Part shown: piece by piece, positions 15,935 to 28,034 of the stretch
Layout: every line of letters begins with the position of its first letter
How positions within the stretch are numbered: position 1 is the first letter of the stretch
Assembly: GCA_029339195.1 (NCBI GenBank)
Contig: JAPTJF010000384.1
Coordinates: 1 to 61,968 of the forward strand
Length of the DNA: 61,968 bases
Direction: 5' to 3'
Origin: Micractinium sp. NFX-FRZ
Taxonomy: Eukaryota > Chlorophyta > Trebouxiophyceae > Chlorellales > Chlorellaceae
The notes under the pieces: model-generated
Told to the model about the DNA's origin: nothing
Seen by the model: only the letters and a program-made list of their open reading frames with translations
Database searches by the model: none
Position numbers and translations under genes: made by a program

Positions 15935-16791
15935 AACGGTGCTGCCCCGGCAGCCAACACCTGTCCACAGCTCACAGGCAGCCACGCACAGTCGAGACGC
16001 GCAGTGAGGGCACCGCCCATTTCCGCGCTGTCCCTGATGCCGCATCCCCTCCGATCCACTCGTGTCTTACCGCAGTAGCGCCACCCCTCCCCTGCGCCGC
16101 CCCGCCCCACCGGCGCCCCCTGAAGCCCCCGCTGGTGCAAATTCCTTCCTCCTCTCTGAGTATTATCAGCAGTCCATTTGGTTTTCAACCGCGCCCCCTT
16201 GTGTATCGCTGCGCCCCGGCGCGCCCATCCCAGGCCGTGCCGCCGGTTGTGGGCCGGCCCCTGTCTTGTGACGTGTATCTTGACCCCCCCCTTTCCGGGC
16301 CCCGCGGCCACCCCTTTTCTTTCCCAAAGTGTAGCCGCCCAATTTTGTGCCGAAAACCTGCCTAGCCTTGCCATCGATGCCTCTTCCCCCAGCATCAATC
16401 CTCCTTATCGCTTAGCGCTCCCACCACACGCCGACCCCCCATCGCTCTGGTCTTTTTGTTAGCGCGCCTCCCCTGCAACCACACACTTTTTGAGGCGCCC
16501 ACATAGCTGCCTTGTCCCCCAATTTTGCGCTTGCACGCGATACAACACCAACCATGCACACGCACACAAACAAGTTTTCAGGCTCGCCTTCTGAGGCCTG
16601 CGCCAACCACTGGACTCGTCCACTCTTGCCGTCATTGGCATCTGATCACGTCTTGTGCATACACACACCCCATTAGATATACTTCGACATGCATCACCCC
16701 TAGTGTTACACATTCGATAGCACGGATAGCAAGGCTTGAGAGGGAGTGTCCGGGCAGGCAAGCAGGCAGGCAAGGCAGCATGCGGGAGGAT
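15935..16791. other. Convergent intergenic region
   Basis: This is a pyrimidine-rich stretch between the small plus-strand gene and ARP2. TTACA at 16706-16710 is TGTAA on the minus strand, about 82 bases after the ARP2 stop. No coding segment was recognised. Confidence 0.5.
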
Positions 16792-19700
16792 TCATGAGCT
16801 GCCGAGGCCGCTGCACTTGGCCAGCGCGCGGTGGGGGTCCTCTGCCCACTCTGCTTTGCTGATCCAGAACTCGTCCTGCTCCCGCATCATGTCGGCCAGC
16901 ACCGCTGCCCCGCCAAACACCTGCGTGGCGGCAGCACAGGGGCGGCAACGGCGGAGGCAAAGCGTGTGTGTGTGGCGGAGGGAGCAGGCTGGCGGGTGCG
17001 GCCGGCGGGGACGAAGACAGGGTTGGCATGCAGGCAAGGCCTGCACCAGGCTAGCTTGGGTGTTTTGCCCAGCCAGCTGGCAGCCTGTGGCATCGTGCAC
17101 TGCTGGCGGTGCTGTCACCGAGAGGGGTCCGGCGCGGCTCACCATGTGCCGCCGCCGTGGCGGGTCCTCCACCCGCAGCTTGAGCCGCCGCAGCCCCTCG
17201 CGCTCCCCACGCAGCACCCTGCACAAACAGGAGCGAGCGGCGGGCAGGCGGATAGGCACAGCAGGGCAGTGAAGAACGGGCATGCAGGCACAAAAGCAGG
17301 CGAGCACTTGCAGGCGGGCAGGCAGGAGAGCAGGTGGCGCGTGGGCAGGCGGGGGAGCAGGGCGGGACGCACGAGCAGGCACCCCTCACCTGTCCAGGTA
17401 AAGCTGCCGCAGCTCCCTCTCCATTCGAGAGGCGATGCCGGCATACATGGTGCTGCCGCCGCTGCAGGGCACCATCAAGCAGGAAGGGATGGCAGGTGGG
17501 GTGGCACGCGCGCACAGCACGTCATAGCACGCCACAGCATGCCAGTCGAAGCAGGGGCAGCAGAGCCAGCAGCAGCAGCGCACGAGCACTTGCACATTCA
17601 CCGCCGCATGCATGAGGGGAGTATCTGAATGCAGGGTGGGCCCACCTGAGGACGATGTTTCCGTACAATGAGAGCCGGTTGTCTATGTCGCTGTCCTGCA
17701 GCGTATGGTGGCTGGGGGAGCAGCGTTGATGGCTTGGGGGTTGGGGCACAGCTGGCTGCTCCACCCATCCATTCCACCGCTCTTTGTCACTGTGACATCC
17801 AACCTGTTCTCGTCCCACCATGCCGCGCCAACCCTACCTGGATGCAATTGAACGCCATTTCCGCCATGCCCGGCGCTTCCACGCCTAGCAGACTGCAGCG
17901 CAGGACAGGAACACAGCACTCGCCGTGTTAGGTGAGAGAGGTGAGAGTACAAAATGTAGGAGTACACAAGTTGGGGAGGAGACCTCACCTGGGGTTCATG
18001 AGGGCTTCCGGCGCGGTGAAGCGCTCCGCCCCCACCCGAATGACGCGCCCGTCGGGCAGCGTGTAGCTTTCGCAGGTGCATGTGGTCTCACGCGCCAGCC
18101 GCACCTCTTGCTGGAAGTCAAAGGCCATGTAGCACAGCTTCTCCTGCAGCGGCAAGGAAGAGGAGCACAACAAGGGCAGGTGCGGGGGCAGGGGCAAAGT
18201 GGATCACCGTGCTGCGTTTTCCAGTTACTGGTGGGCGCAGAGTGCGAAGGGGCAGAGGGCGGGTCAGCAGCATGAAGGGCACGAGCTGGAAAGCGGCTCT
18301 GCGTGGGCCCCGGTGGACCATGCAGGCCGGTGGCACATATTGCTATGCAAGCGCTGTACAGGCGGCGGCTGTCGTGCTGGTGTGCAGGCAGCGATGGCAG
18401 CGGAGGCACCTGGAACACTGCCACACATTGCGTGCACACTGCCACAGAGTCAGTGCAGGTACGCACGCACCTTGATCTGCCGCACAGTGTCAAAGTCAGC
18501 GGACCTGCACAATCAACATGAGCGGTGCGCGGCGGCGCGCCTGGGTCACACAGTGGCGCACACGCCCCCTGCCCGCGCTGCGTCACGCAACCCTCGTCCT
18601 CGAGCAGGGTGGGCCGCATTCACGTGACCGTCATGCAAAGGCTGTTGCAAAACATTGACACTGGGCGGAGGCAGCTGAGCTGGATGCCCTCACTTGTTGA
18701 AGCTGTAGCCCCGTCGTGTGAGCAGTTCTGTGAGGTACGCGGTGATGTGGCGCCCTGCACGGCGGGGCAAACTGGGAGGCGAGCATCAGATGCGTTGAAA
18801 CCCAGCACTCAGGCAGGTCAGGTCAATCACCATGCTCTCAGCTGCCTACCCTTCAGCCTGCTTGCGCTTCCCACCCTCAATGCTGTGCCGCGCTCCGCCC
18901 CACTTGCCGGCCATGCAGCCCATGCAGTAGTGCACCTGCCCACCCACCTACCCGCCACGTTTAGCCGGCGCGTGAGGTGCGGTGAGCTGAAGCCATCCAC
19001 GACAGGCACAGCATGTGTCACCCCATCGCCGCTGTCAATCACCAGCCCTGTGAGCGCTCCCATTGAGTAAAGGGTCAGCACCGCTTGCACCTGCGGTGTA
19101 TGGTTGGCATGGTGTGAACGCGGTTGCCAGAGGAAAGCAGGGGCAGGCAGGTGGCAGGCAGGCACTGCCCGGCCGCGTGTTGTTGTCGTATGCGGCAGGG
19201 GCGTCCCAGGCAGAGCTGTGGCTTGAGCAGCACAGGCTGAGGCCCTGAGGTTCACTCCAAGGAGCCGCCCAGCAGGCGTCAGCGGGCGCCAGCGTTGACA
19301 GCACGGCATGCATAGCGTGCGTGCGTGCACCCACCCACCTGCACATACGCGGCTTCCATGCCAAATGTCTCGAACATTGCCTCCAGCATTCTGCGCCTGT
19401 TCTCCCGTGGGTTCATTGGGGCCTCGGTGAGCAGGATGCGGCAGCCGCTGGCGGGGTCCACGCCCAGCACCTCCCTGAAGCCGCCAGCCGGGGGGGTGGA
19501 AGGGGATGGGGAGCAAGGCAGTGAGGGAAATTTGTGCGCATGAGTTGGGAAACAGGGCCTATTGAGGGTGCCCTAGCAGGGGATGCGCCCACTAGCCGCG
19601 TGCACATGTAAGCTCTACATGGCCAATCACTGAACTGTCTAGACAAATGCAGCAAGGCCTGCACGCTGCCACACCAGCAGGCATGCTCCCAGAACTGAGG

Positions 19701-21028
19701 GCATGCTGCCAAACCAGCAAGCATGCTGCCGCACCAGCTGGCATGCTGCCACATCAGCAGGCACGCTGCCACACCTGAAGGCATGCTCCCAGACCAGCTC
19801 CATGTCGGGCCAGCTCTCGACGATGCCATTGCTGCGAGCAGCGGGGAGGAGAGAAGGAGCAGGGGTGGACAGCGTTGAGCGGCCGGCCCAGGAGGTGTGA
19901 TGCAGGGCCACCTCTGTACTAGGTTGCTGCCACAGGGGCGGGGAAAAAGGGGTCGAGCGGTGGCAGGGTCCGGTGCCGCGAGCAGCCAGGGGTGCGGCAG
20001 CACAGGAGGTTGGGCGCGCTGGGTGGGCCAGGCAGGCTGGGAAGTGATGAGAAGGGGAAGGAAAAGGGGCATGGAACATGCGGAGGAGCAGGGTTCAGTG
20101 GTCAGTCTCAGCCTGCCTGACAGCCTGTCTGCCTGCCCGACTATTCCATCTCGCATGACAGGCCTGGAGCGGGCCGCTGCTCTGCTCGTGTCCTTGGCTA
20201 CCGATAGTGCAGCTTGCCAGCCATGTGCTCTCTCCTCCCTCCTCCCCTCCACGTCTCTTCCCCCCTCCCTCCTGCCAGCTGTAGTAGCCCAGCAGGCGCG
20301 GCCACCTGACGGGGTAGCTGATGTCCAGCTGGTGCTTGTTATCTGCTGCCTCAGCACCCACATACACCGGCTGCAGGAGCGAAGAGAGGGGGGAGCAGGT
20401 GAGAAACGTGGTGTGGCAGGCAGTGCATGGGGCATCACAGAACACAGAGCAGCAGCCCAAGGTGTTGTTAGCTATCATGCAGTTGAAGCAGCAACAGGCC
20501 AGGAGGGGCCGGCTGGGTGGAGCCGGGTGGTCGATGCAACAACTCAGGCTACGGCAGCATGGAGGGAGCGCACCATAGCACAGAGCAGGCCCTCCCTCCC
20601 AACCTTGAGATTGTCGCCTGCGGCAGCGCCTGGCAGCGGTCGGCCGACCATGCAGGGGAAGCTGCGTGGGAAGTCGTCGCCAGCGAAACCGCACTTGACA
20701 AACCCGGTGCCATTGTCCATCACCTGCAGACAGCGCCAGGGAAGGGGCATTTGGAGTGGAGCACCAGCAGTTAGCAAGCAGGCGCGCGTGCCCCGATGCA
20801 GAAGTGTGTTGCGCTGGACCACGGCCACATGGACGGTGCTGGCAGTGTTGTTGCCTGTGGTTTCTTACAGTAACCACAGGCAAAGAAGCCTTGCCCTTCC
20901 GTGCCGGCGAGCATGGTGACAGCCGGCGACAGCGAGCGTGGCCGCCAGCAGCAGCGCAGCGGCAACAACTTGAGCGGCCTGCCGCCGTCGAGCTCATACT
21001 TGCTTACCAACACTCTGCTGCGCTCCAT
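16792..21028 (-). CDS. ARP2: Actin-related protein 2 (Arp2/3 complex)
   Basis: Fourteen exons join in frame in transcript order (21028-21008, 20723-20604, 20370-20306, 19831-19775, 19474-19339, 19090-18952, 18754-18694, 18504-18471, 18143-17989, 17892-17838, 17695-17646, 17461-17390, 17218-17143, 16920-16792), giving about 389 residues, the normal ARP2 length. The first exon has only seven codons (MERSRVL) and joins [19 protein letters not shown], the actin-fold phosphate loop. Other matches: [119 protein letters not shown]2 pairs with ARP3 to nucleate branched actin filaments. A 20-bp minisatellite starts inside exon 4 and runs into intron 4. It diverges from the poly-Q gene across 450 bp. 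Confidence 0.95.
19660..19799 (-). repeat. 20-bp minisatellite crossing an ARP2 exon end
   Basis: Seven units of 20 bp (consensus ggcatgctgccacaccagca) fill 19660-19799 with no gaps. The last unit and part of the one before it lie inside exon 4 (19775-19831) and encode its 3' end. The array continues across the GT donor at 19774-19773 into intron 4. Most units keep a GGTNTGGCAGC core on the minus strand, so each offers a copy of the donor neighbourhood. Confidence 0.9.
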
Positions 21029-21476
21029 GGCTGCCCCGGCAGCGTGTCTCAGGTCCAAATGGGCTGTGCAGATCGGTTCACAAGATTCCTAGCAGTGTTT
21101 GTGGACTGCTGCTGCTCGTTCGGATTAAACAACCTTCCCATGAAGCGTCAGTGAGCGTCTCTCCTCGCATTGCACACTTCTTCCTCTCCAGTGGGACCTC
21201 CAGGTCACCTTGACACCTGGCCGCCGCTGGGCGCAGCATCAGATAAGCGAGCGGCGATCAACGGGTGCCAGATCCCAACGGAAAGCAGCGCGGAAGCCCT
21301 TGTCAGCCCCTCAGAGAACCCTGTCCACTTGCTGCCGGCCAGCCCAGCTGTAGCCATTCCGCCAGGAGAACCCAAAGATAGCGTAGATGCCTGGGGAGGG
21401 ACTTGGCAGCGGCTCGTGAGTGGGCGGCGAAAGTCAGGCAGGAGGCCGGTCCCTCGCGGGTGGAGAGCCCGCGAGT
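21029..21476. promoter_or_regulatory. Divergent promoter, ARP2 / poly-Q gene
   Basis: A 448-base gap separates two start codons facing away from each other (ARP2 at 21028, poly-Q gene at 21477). Both promoters must lie here. I cannot assign individual motifs. Confidence 0.45.
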
Positions 21477-23161
21477 ATGACGTCTCCCGAGACCATTTCG
21501 CGACTCAGAATTGGTAAGTACCCGAGGCGCGGTGCTGGGGCTGGTAGTGGGCATTGGTTGCTGTGGCATGTGGGGAGCGTTGCCCTGGGGCCCTTACTTG
21601 TGGATTTGAGCGCCGTTCGATGCCTGGTGACGAGGAGGGGGCACATCGACAGGATGGGATCGCCCAAGAGCTGCCCACAGCACTGACTTCAGGCGTGCCG
21701 CCACTCCCGCTGCCTGCGCCACCCGCCGCCGCTCATCACCGTTGTTGTGCCCCTGCCTGTTTGGTGTTCCCTCCTTGTGCAGAGCTCTATGAAGAGCTTC
21801 AAGGTCTGCCAGAGCCCCTGCGCAGTGAGTTCCCAGACCTGGCAGTGGACTTCCTGGCCACCGTGTTTCGGGGGCCACCCGCTGCCAAGCCTGCAAGGTG
21901 GGTGGCAGCTGGCGGGCCGGGATGCGGGGCGCTGTGTGTTGCAAGATGGAAGCTGGCATGTGCAGCAAGCGCAGTGAATTAAGTGCGCAAGTCGTGGCAT
22001 GTGCAGCAATGGCAACCAATCGAGTGTGCAAGTAGTGAAATGCTGTGGCCGGCCAGCCATGCAGCTTGTAAGAAAGCGTGCGGCCCTCCTGCCCTACACA
22101 CTTGTTGATCCAAAGGTGCCCTGCCTACAGCAGGCACCGCCTTGCTGCTCTGCTACCTGGTCCACGTGCATTCTTACAACCCCGCGCAGTCACTCACCTT
22201 GGTATCTGCCCCTTTGTCTACTGCAGGGATGCCCCCGCAGCAGCCAGCAAGCTGACTGCAGCAGCGGCGCTGCCTGCCTTCCAGCTGCTGTTACATACAA
22301 GCAGCGGCGAGGCGGCGGGCCATGTGGCGGCACCCGAGCACCTCGCCAAGGTGCAAGCAATGCTGGAGGTGGTGCAGCAAGAGGCTGCTACCATTGAAGC
22401 CACAGCTGCCGCCAACCCAGCGGGCGGCTGGGGCGACCTGGCAATGCCCCTGCAGCGGCTGGCACCAGGGCGGCAGCAGCAGCAGCAGCAGCAGCAGCAG
22501 TCGGGGGGCGGTTTTGGGCGTGCAATGTCACCAGCTGGTGCGGGTACGGGCGCCCCGCCGCCGCCGGCGCAGCTGGTGCAGTGCCGGAGGTGCCGCAAGG
22601 TACTACTGGCATGCTCTGCGGCGGACCACCAGCGGCAGTGCCTGCAGCATGAGGAGCCGGCAGCGGATGGGGGAAGCATGTCTGAGGCCCAAAGCAGCAG
22701 CGATGGCATGCCTGCTGCCGCCACAGTGCCCAGCGGCAGCAGGGGCAGCAAGCGCAAGCGCATGCCAGGCACGTCGGCGGCTGCCGCATCGGGTGGCGGC
22801 GCTGCCAAGCACAGCCGGCTGTCGCAAGGCGGCGCGCGTCGGGCTGCTTCCGTAGAAGCCAGCCCCAGCCAGGGTGAGTGGGCCGTGCCCCCAAAGCCTT
22901 GCAATCAACAGATACCTGCCGTGCTGCCGTCATTAGGCAAGGCTACTTGCGCCCGGTGCGTGCAGTTGTGCGCCCGTGTGTCACCGAGCAATGCCACATT
23001 CCCTGTGTGCGCGGCTGGCTGAATGACCCTTGCCCTGCCCGGAACTTGCAGGCGAGGTGATGCAAGGCAAGCCGTTTGAGGTGCAGCCGCCGCTAGCAGT
23101 CTTCATCCCCCAGTTCCCCCCCAGCATGCCAGAAGCGCTCCCGCCAGCACCAGCAGTGCCC

Positions 23162-23193
<32 letters not shown>

Positions 23194-25297
23194 TTTGGCA
23201 ACAGAGGCTTATATGGAGGAGGCTGGGGTTGAGGAGCAGCAGCCGCAGCTGATCCCTCGGGAACCGCTCAGCCCCACCATCCGCCTCACGCAGCAGCAGC
23301 GGCGGCCGCGGACGCAGCAGCCACCCCGCCTGAAGCGACGCTACCTCACCATACACCCAGGCAGAGACCTGGAGCAGCCACTGCTGCTCAACTCCGTAGC
23401 ATTGCCTGCCACACGCGCAGGGGCAGCACCCACTATGCAGGCAGGAGGGCTGCCCGCGGTGATGCCCGGTGTGGTAGTTGAGCACAGCCCGTCTCCTCAG
23501 CCCTCGACTGCAGCAGCGCAGGTGTCGCAGCAGCAGCAGCCGTCGCAGACGCCATCACACCAGCCATCACACCAGCAAGCGCAAGCGTCGCAGCAAGCGT
23601 CGCAGCAAGCGTCGCAGCAAGCGTCGCAGTCGCAGTCTCCAGCACCTTTATCTGCGGATGAGGTGATGAGGCAGCACCAGTTAGTCCAGGCGCAGTTCAT
23701 GCGGCAGATGATGGGGCCGCAGCCGGTGGCGGTGCAGGCGCAGGCGCAGGAGGCGCAGCAGCAGCCCTCGCCTTTTGAGCTGATGCAGCAAGCAGAGGCG
23801 GCGGCTGCACAGCAGGCACGGCAGGCGCAGCAGGCACAACTGCAGCAGCAGCAGCAGCAGCAGCAGCAGCCACGGCAGCGGCAGCGGCACCAGCACCCGC
23901 CACAGCAGCAGCAGCAGCAGCAGCAGCAGCGGCGGCGGCAGCCGTCGCCCTTTGAGCTCATGCAACAGGCAGAAGCAGCGGCAAAGCAGGCGCAGCAGCA
24001 GGTGCTCTCACCGCTGCAGCTGATGCAGCAGGCAGAGGCGGTGGCGCAAGCGCAGGCCTCTCGGCAGCAGCCGCCGCAGGTGCAGGCGACGGCTCGCTCA
24101 CAGCAGCATGCACAGGCGCAGTCGCCCGCAGCTCCGAGGGCACCTGCCCACCAACAGGCGCCAGGGCAGCAGCAACAGCAGCAGCAGCAGGGGACGTCGA
24201 CAAAGTTTCAGGAGCAGTGCCGGATCTTCCAAACGCTGCTTCCGGAGCAGCAGCAGCTCCTCCGGACCCTGCACCAGAAGCGGCGGCAGCAGCAGCAGCA
24301 GCAGCAGCAGGCGGGGGCAGCGGCAGCTGCGTCACCGGGCACTGCAGCAGCGGCAGGGCGGCCGCCGGGCGTGCTGCCAGCAGCATCCAAGCCGCAGGCT
24401 TTTCCGCGGCCCATGCTGTCTCCTCAGCAGATGCAGTTGTATCAGCAGAACCCGGCACTTTTCCAGCAGCAGTTTCGGGCGCTGCCCGGCATGCAAGCGG
24501 GGCTCCGGCCTGGTCTGGCCTTCCCCCAAGGCAGCACAGCCTCCAAGCAGCCCGGCGGCACGGCTGCAGCAGGTGCGGCAGCAGCAGGGGCGGCAGGCAA
24601 CGGCCTGCCCACAAGCCGCAGCTCCCCAATGCTGCTGCCTCACAGCGCCCCGAGCGGAAGCCTGCCTGGGGCGGCGGCAGCGCGGCCGGTTGCCACCGGG
24701 TTGGTCTATGTGGCAGCGCCTCTGCCTGGCACGCAGCAGCTGCGCCCGATGGTGCCTGTGGGGCAGGCCGCCTACCAGGCAGCACAGCGCCCGCTGGGTG
24801 CACCCCAGCTGCACCTGCAGCAGCAGTATAGGGCAGGCAGCCCTGTGCTGCTGGCAAAGCCGCCTGGGTTCAGCAGCCCCCTGCCTGTTGCCATGGGCAT
24901 CCCCATGCCGCGCAGCAGCAGCGCCAGCGCTATGGGCGCAGCAGCTATGGGCGCAGCAGCAGGCGTGGCTGCCAGCGGCGTCATGCCGCTGCCGCTGCCC
25001 CGCCCCATGCAGCTGCGCCCCATGCTGCCAGTCTACCATGCCGGTCCCCGGCCGGGCGCCACAGCAGCAGCCGCCCCCGGGGGCGGCGCGGTGCTGGCAG
25101 CGGGGCTGCCCAATACAGCGGGCTTGCCAGCAGCTGTCGTGCGGCCGCCAATTGGCATGATGCCGATGTTCCTCCAGGTGCAGCAGCAGCAACAGCAGCC
25201 AGCGCTGATGCAGCAGCAGCAGCAGCAGCAGCAGCAGTCCGCTGTGCGGCCAGCCATGCAGTTTATACCTGTTGTGCAGAATGGACAGAAACCGTAG
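21477..25297 (+). CDS. Poly-Q protein with Sgf11/ataxin-7-like zinc finger
   Basis: Four exons (21477-21513, 21783-21897, 22227-22873, 23052-25297) join in frame, giving about 1,014 residues. The N-terminus (MTSPETISRLRIELYEELQG) is helical. A compact finger follows: QCRRCRKVLLACSAADHQRQ with a further C, spacing CxxC-x10-H-x3-C, close to the Sgf11 and ataxin-7 family fingers of the SAGA deubiquitinase module. A basic cluster (SKRKRM) could be a nuclear signal. Exon 4 is extremely Gln/Ala/Pro-rich with pure CAG runs and three copies of SPFELMQQAEA or close variants (about 23767, 23944, 24007). The composition suggests a transcriptional co-activator; SAGA membership is inference from one small finger. 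TGTAA lies at 25472-25476. Confidence 0.75.
23578..23632 (+). repeat. 12-bp coding repeat (QQAS)
   Basis: Four in-frame copies of a GCGTCGCAGCAA unit encode QQAS repeats in exon 4 of the poly-Q gene, among many pure CAG tracts (for example about 23845-23869, 23905-23930, 24290-24310, 25209-25238). These are likely to vary in length between strains. Confidence 0.8.
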
Positions 25298-26132
25298 TCG
25301 CTGCTTCCGCGTTCTTGCCCGCTTTCTCCCCTGCTCTCCCTGGGTGTTTGAGCACCCACGGAGGGTGCACACAGAGTGTAGCCTTGATCTCCTAACCCCT
25401 TCCTGTCAACCACATCCTCAGCACTTGATTTCCTTCGAGACGCTCCACTGCAACGCTCTCTGTATATCTGTTGTAATTGCCTCGCCCTGACAGCGGCGGG
25501 GGTGCCGTGTACCAGGTGTCCAGCGTCCGCCGGCATGCATGAAGGGCAAACGGCCGGCATACATACTGGGGACATGAGCTTGGTGCCCGCACGAGCATGT
25601 ACGCTGCCCAGCAATTGCAAGCTTAGCATGAATGCAGGCTTTGCAACGAGTGGACTGGACAAATGGCAGCTGTCGAGCACCATCAACACAAGGGGAACCT
25701 GCACCTCCTGCTGCCTTCAGGTCTGGACCCAGCTTCTTGCGCCACTTCAGCGTCCTGGGAGGCTGCCCTTCCAAGGACTCTTGCACCAACCCTCGGACCT
25801 TGGACGTGTTGCTGACGCGCCTGGCTCATTTGGCAGTCGACCCTGCGCTCCAACAGCTGGGCAGACGACCTCGGAGCACGGAGGCCTCATGGCGCTGTGG
25901 CCCACAGGCAAGGCCTTCAAGCAAAGCACCCAGTGCTTCCTGCATGTCCGAGGGGAGCGAAAGCTGCCGCTGCTCTGCCTGGGGCTTGGAGAGCAAAGGC
26001 TGGCCTGCGTTGCCGCCGCCGCCCGCCACGCCCGCCACGCTTGGCCCGCCCGCCCCGTCAGCCCCCAGTACTGAGAAGCTTCCCCATCCTCACCTCCCTT
26101 GACTTTGCAATACTTGGGACCTGATCCTGCAG
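25298..26132. other. Intergenic region; possible 5' part of sHSP gene
   Basis: The poly-Q gene's TGTAA is at 25472. From about 25,650 to 26,100 both strands have long open frames and I could not choose between them. On plus, a Leu-rich then Pro-rich frame runs to 26101 and could be spliced through a 65-bp intron into the heat-shock protein exon at 26133. On minus, a frame encodes a basic stretch near 25720-25810 (RTLKWRKKLGPDLK). Neither has family support. Confidence 0.3.
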
Positions 26133-27688
26133 GATTCGACCCCTACTATGCGGGCCTGGGTCCTGGCCAGCTTGGGGTGGACACCTTTGCAAGCGGCATG
26201 CTGCGCCCAGCAGGCGGCGGCATGTTTGACCCACTGTGGGTGCCCGGCCACACTGCCAGCACGCGCCGCCGCCTAAGCGGCCCCGAAGCGCTGCAGGGGG
26301 GCAGGACGATCGGCGCTGCTGGCGTGGAGCAAGGCGAGGCGGAGCGCACGGAGGATGCAGAGAGGCAGCACCGCCACATGCACGAGCCATATGTCGTGGG
26401 CCCCGCAGGTAGGCTGTTGTGAGGTTTCGCAAGTACATTTTGCGGCGCACATGCAAATGGCAGCTCTGAGGTTGCCCCACACGTTGCGAGGTTGGCAATC
26501 GAGTAAGAGGGGCACAGCGTGTGGTACATGGGAGGATGATCGTGCAGGGCTGTGGTTGGGCTGGCGGTACTGCACCCTCGTGCATCCGCCTCTTGACCTC
26601 TCCTTGCGCTCCCCTTCTCCTTTCCCCTCCTCTCTCAGAACAGCAGTTCACGCGCGTTCTTTCCTTTGCCCCACAGGCTGGACGAGGTCAATACCCTGCG
26701 ACTTCATCGAGCGTGAGAACGAGTTCGTCCTGCGGGCCGACATCCCTGGGTGCAAGAAGGTGTGGTGGCATGGTGGCATGTCTTGCACGGCGCCTCCCAC
26801 AATGGCGGGCCCATTCCCGCTCCATCCTGTGTTGCCCCCTGCTTGCCGGCGGGCATTTCAGATAGTGGAAACCTAAATATTGTGTACGCTGTGCCTGATT
26901 CCCCCTTGGTATGGATTCCCATCCCTCCCCAGAGCGACATCCATGCCGAGGTGTATGGGGAGAACCCGCAAGTGCTGCGGATTGGGCACAACCCGGGGGC
27001 TGGTGAGGTTGGGGTGTGTGGTTCGGGTGGAGGAGAATGCAGCAGGCGGCAGGTGCCAGGGTCAAGATGCTTATCACCGAGGCTAAAACGCCCATGCCTT
27101 CTTTTGGCAACCTGCAGGGCGCGAGAAGGAGGACGTTGAAGAGGGCGGCATTTTCCACCGTGCGGAGCGGGTGGGTACAGCTGTGGCTACAGGCCTGCAG
27201 GGCAGGGCATGGACACATGTGTTGGACAAGAGTATATGTCTTGCTCTGGTCGTGTTCATAGGTCCCATTTCTTGAAACGCACATCCTCTCCCGCTAGGCC
27301 CTCACTGCTCTGCTCCCGCTGCGGTTTGCCTCCCTGCCGACCGCGTTGCCCCACTGCTTGGCAGATCACCAGCTTCCGCAACCGCAACCTGCGCCTGCCA
27401 GATGATGCAGACGGCCAGAACATCAAGGAGGCCACGTACACGGATGGGGTGAGTGCGAGGCAGGTTTGGGCATTCAAGAGGGGTGCAGGCTGCCGTGGCG
27501 AGGCTTCCCAGAGCCAGTAGGTGGTTATCTGCCCCTGGCGCTGTGCACTGCTGGGACCCAACCGTTTGATACCTCTGCTGATCCACTTATCCAACGCTGG
27601 CTCAAACAAAGTGCAGGTGCTGGAAGTCGTCATTCCCAAGAAGCAGGCGCCCGGGCGCACAGAGGGGCGTGTGCTGGAGATCGCGTGA
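26133..27688 (+). CDS. Small heat-shock protein (alpha-crystallin domain), start unresolved
   Basis: Six exons join in frame (26133-26408, 26677-26759, 26933-27002, 27118-27170, 27365-27448, 27617-27688), giving about 212 residues from 26133. The first listed exon begins at an acceptor-like site, so an upstream exon is likely; the first in-frame ATGs inside it are at 26198 and 26222. The N-terminal arm has FDPYYAGLG and MFDPLWVPG like plant sHSPs, plus an extra polar insert. The alpha-crystallin domain reads IPCDFIERENEFVLRADIPG, SDIHAEVYGENPQVLRIGHN, FRNRNLRLPDDADGQNIKEA, then YTDGVLEVVIPKK. The last is the GVL-V-PK beta strand typical of the family. It should act as an ATP-independent holdase in large oligomers. 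Four introns split the domain itself. TGTAA lies at 27876-27880. Confidence 0.85.
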
Positions 27689-28034
27689 AGGCGGGGGCAT
27701 GTGCAGGCACATGCAGTGTGCATGGCTCCCCAGCCTGTGGCAGCCAACTCCAGGTGCCGCTTCTGTGTGTCAGCAGGTGATGCTGTAGACTGCTGCCTAT
27801 TTCTGCCTCTGAGAACCGTCCCATGATGCGTGCCTCTCCATGCACAGCTAGAAGCTCTCTTGGTGGGTGGGTGGGTGTAATGACAGATCAGCACATCGCA
27901 TGCGAAGATTAAGTAGGCGAATGTAAGAGGCTAGAAGAGGCAAGCATACAGGGTAAGATATCATCAGGGAAAGACAGCACTGAGGATTAGGTGCCGTGGC
28001 ATCAAAGGCGGCATCTTCAGGTGTATCCCGCCCC
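27689..28034. other. Convergent intergenic region
   Basis: This is the 3' flank of the small heat-shock protein gene (TGTAA at 27876) facing the 3' end of the myosin gene. No clear minus-strand TGTAA was found for the myosin. No other feature was seen. Confidence 0.45.

Noticed and set aside
19413..20438. Minus-strand 341-codon open frame across ARP2 introns
   Set aside because: It runs through the minisatellite and several verified ARP2 introns in the wrong frame; the exon chain with correct phases explains the coding signal.
23497..23965. Minus-strand Cys-rich and Leu-rich frames opposite poly-Q coding sequence
   Set aside because: Pure CAG runs read as poly-Cys, poly-Leu or poly-Ala on the other strand and in other frames; no independent gene is indicated.
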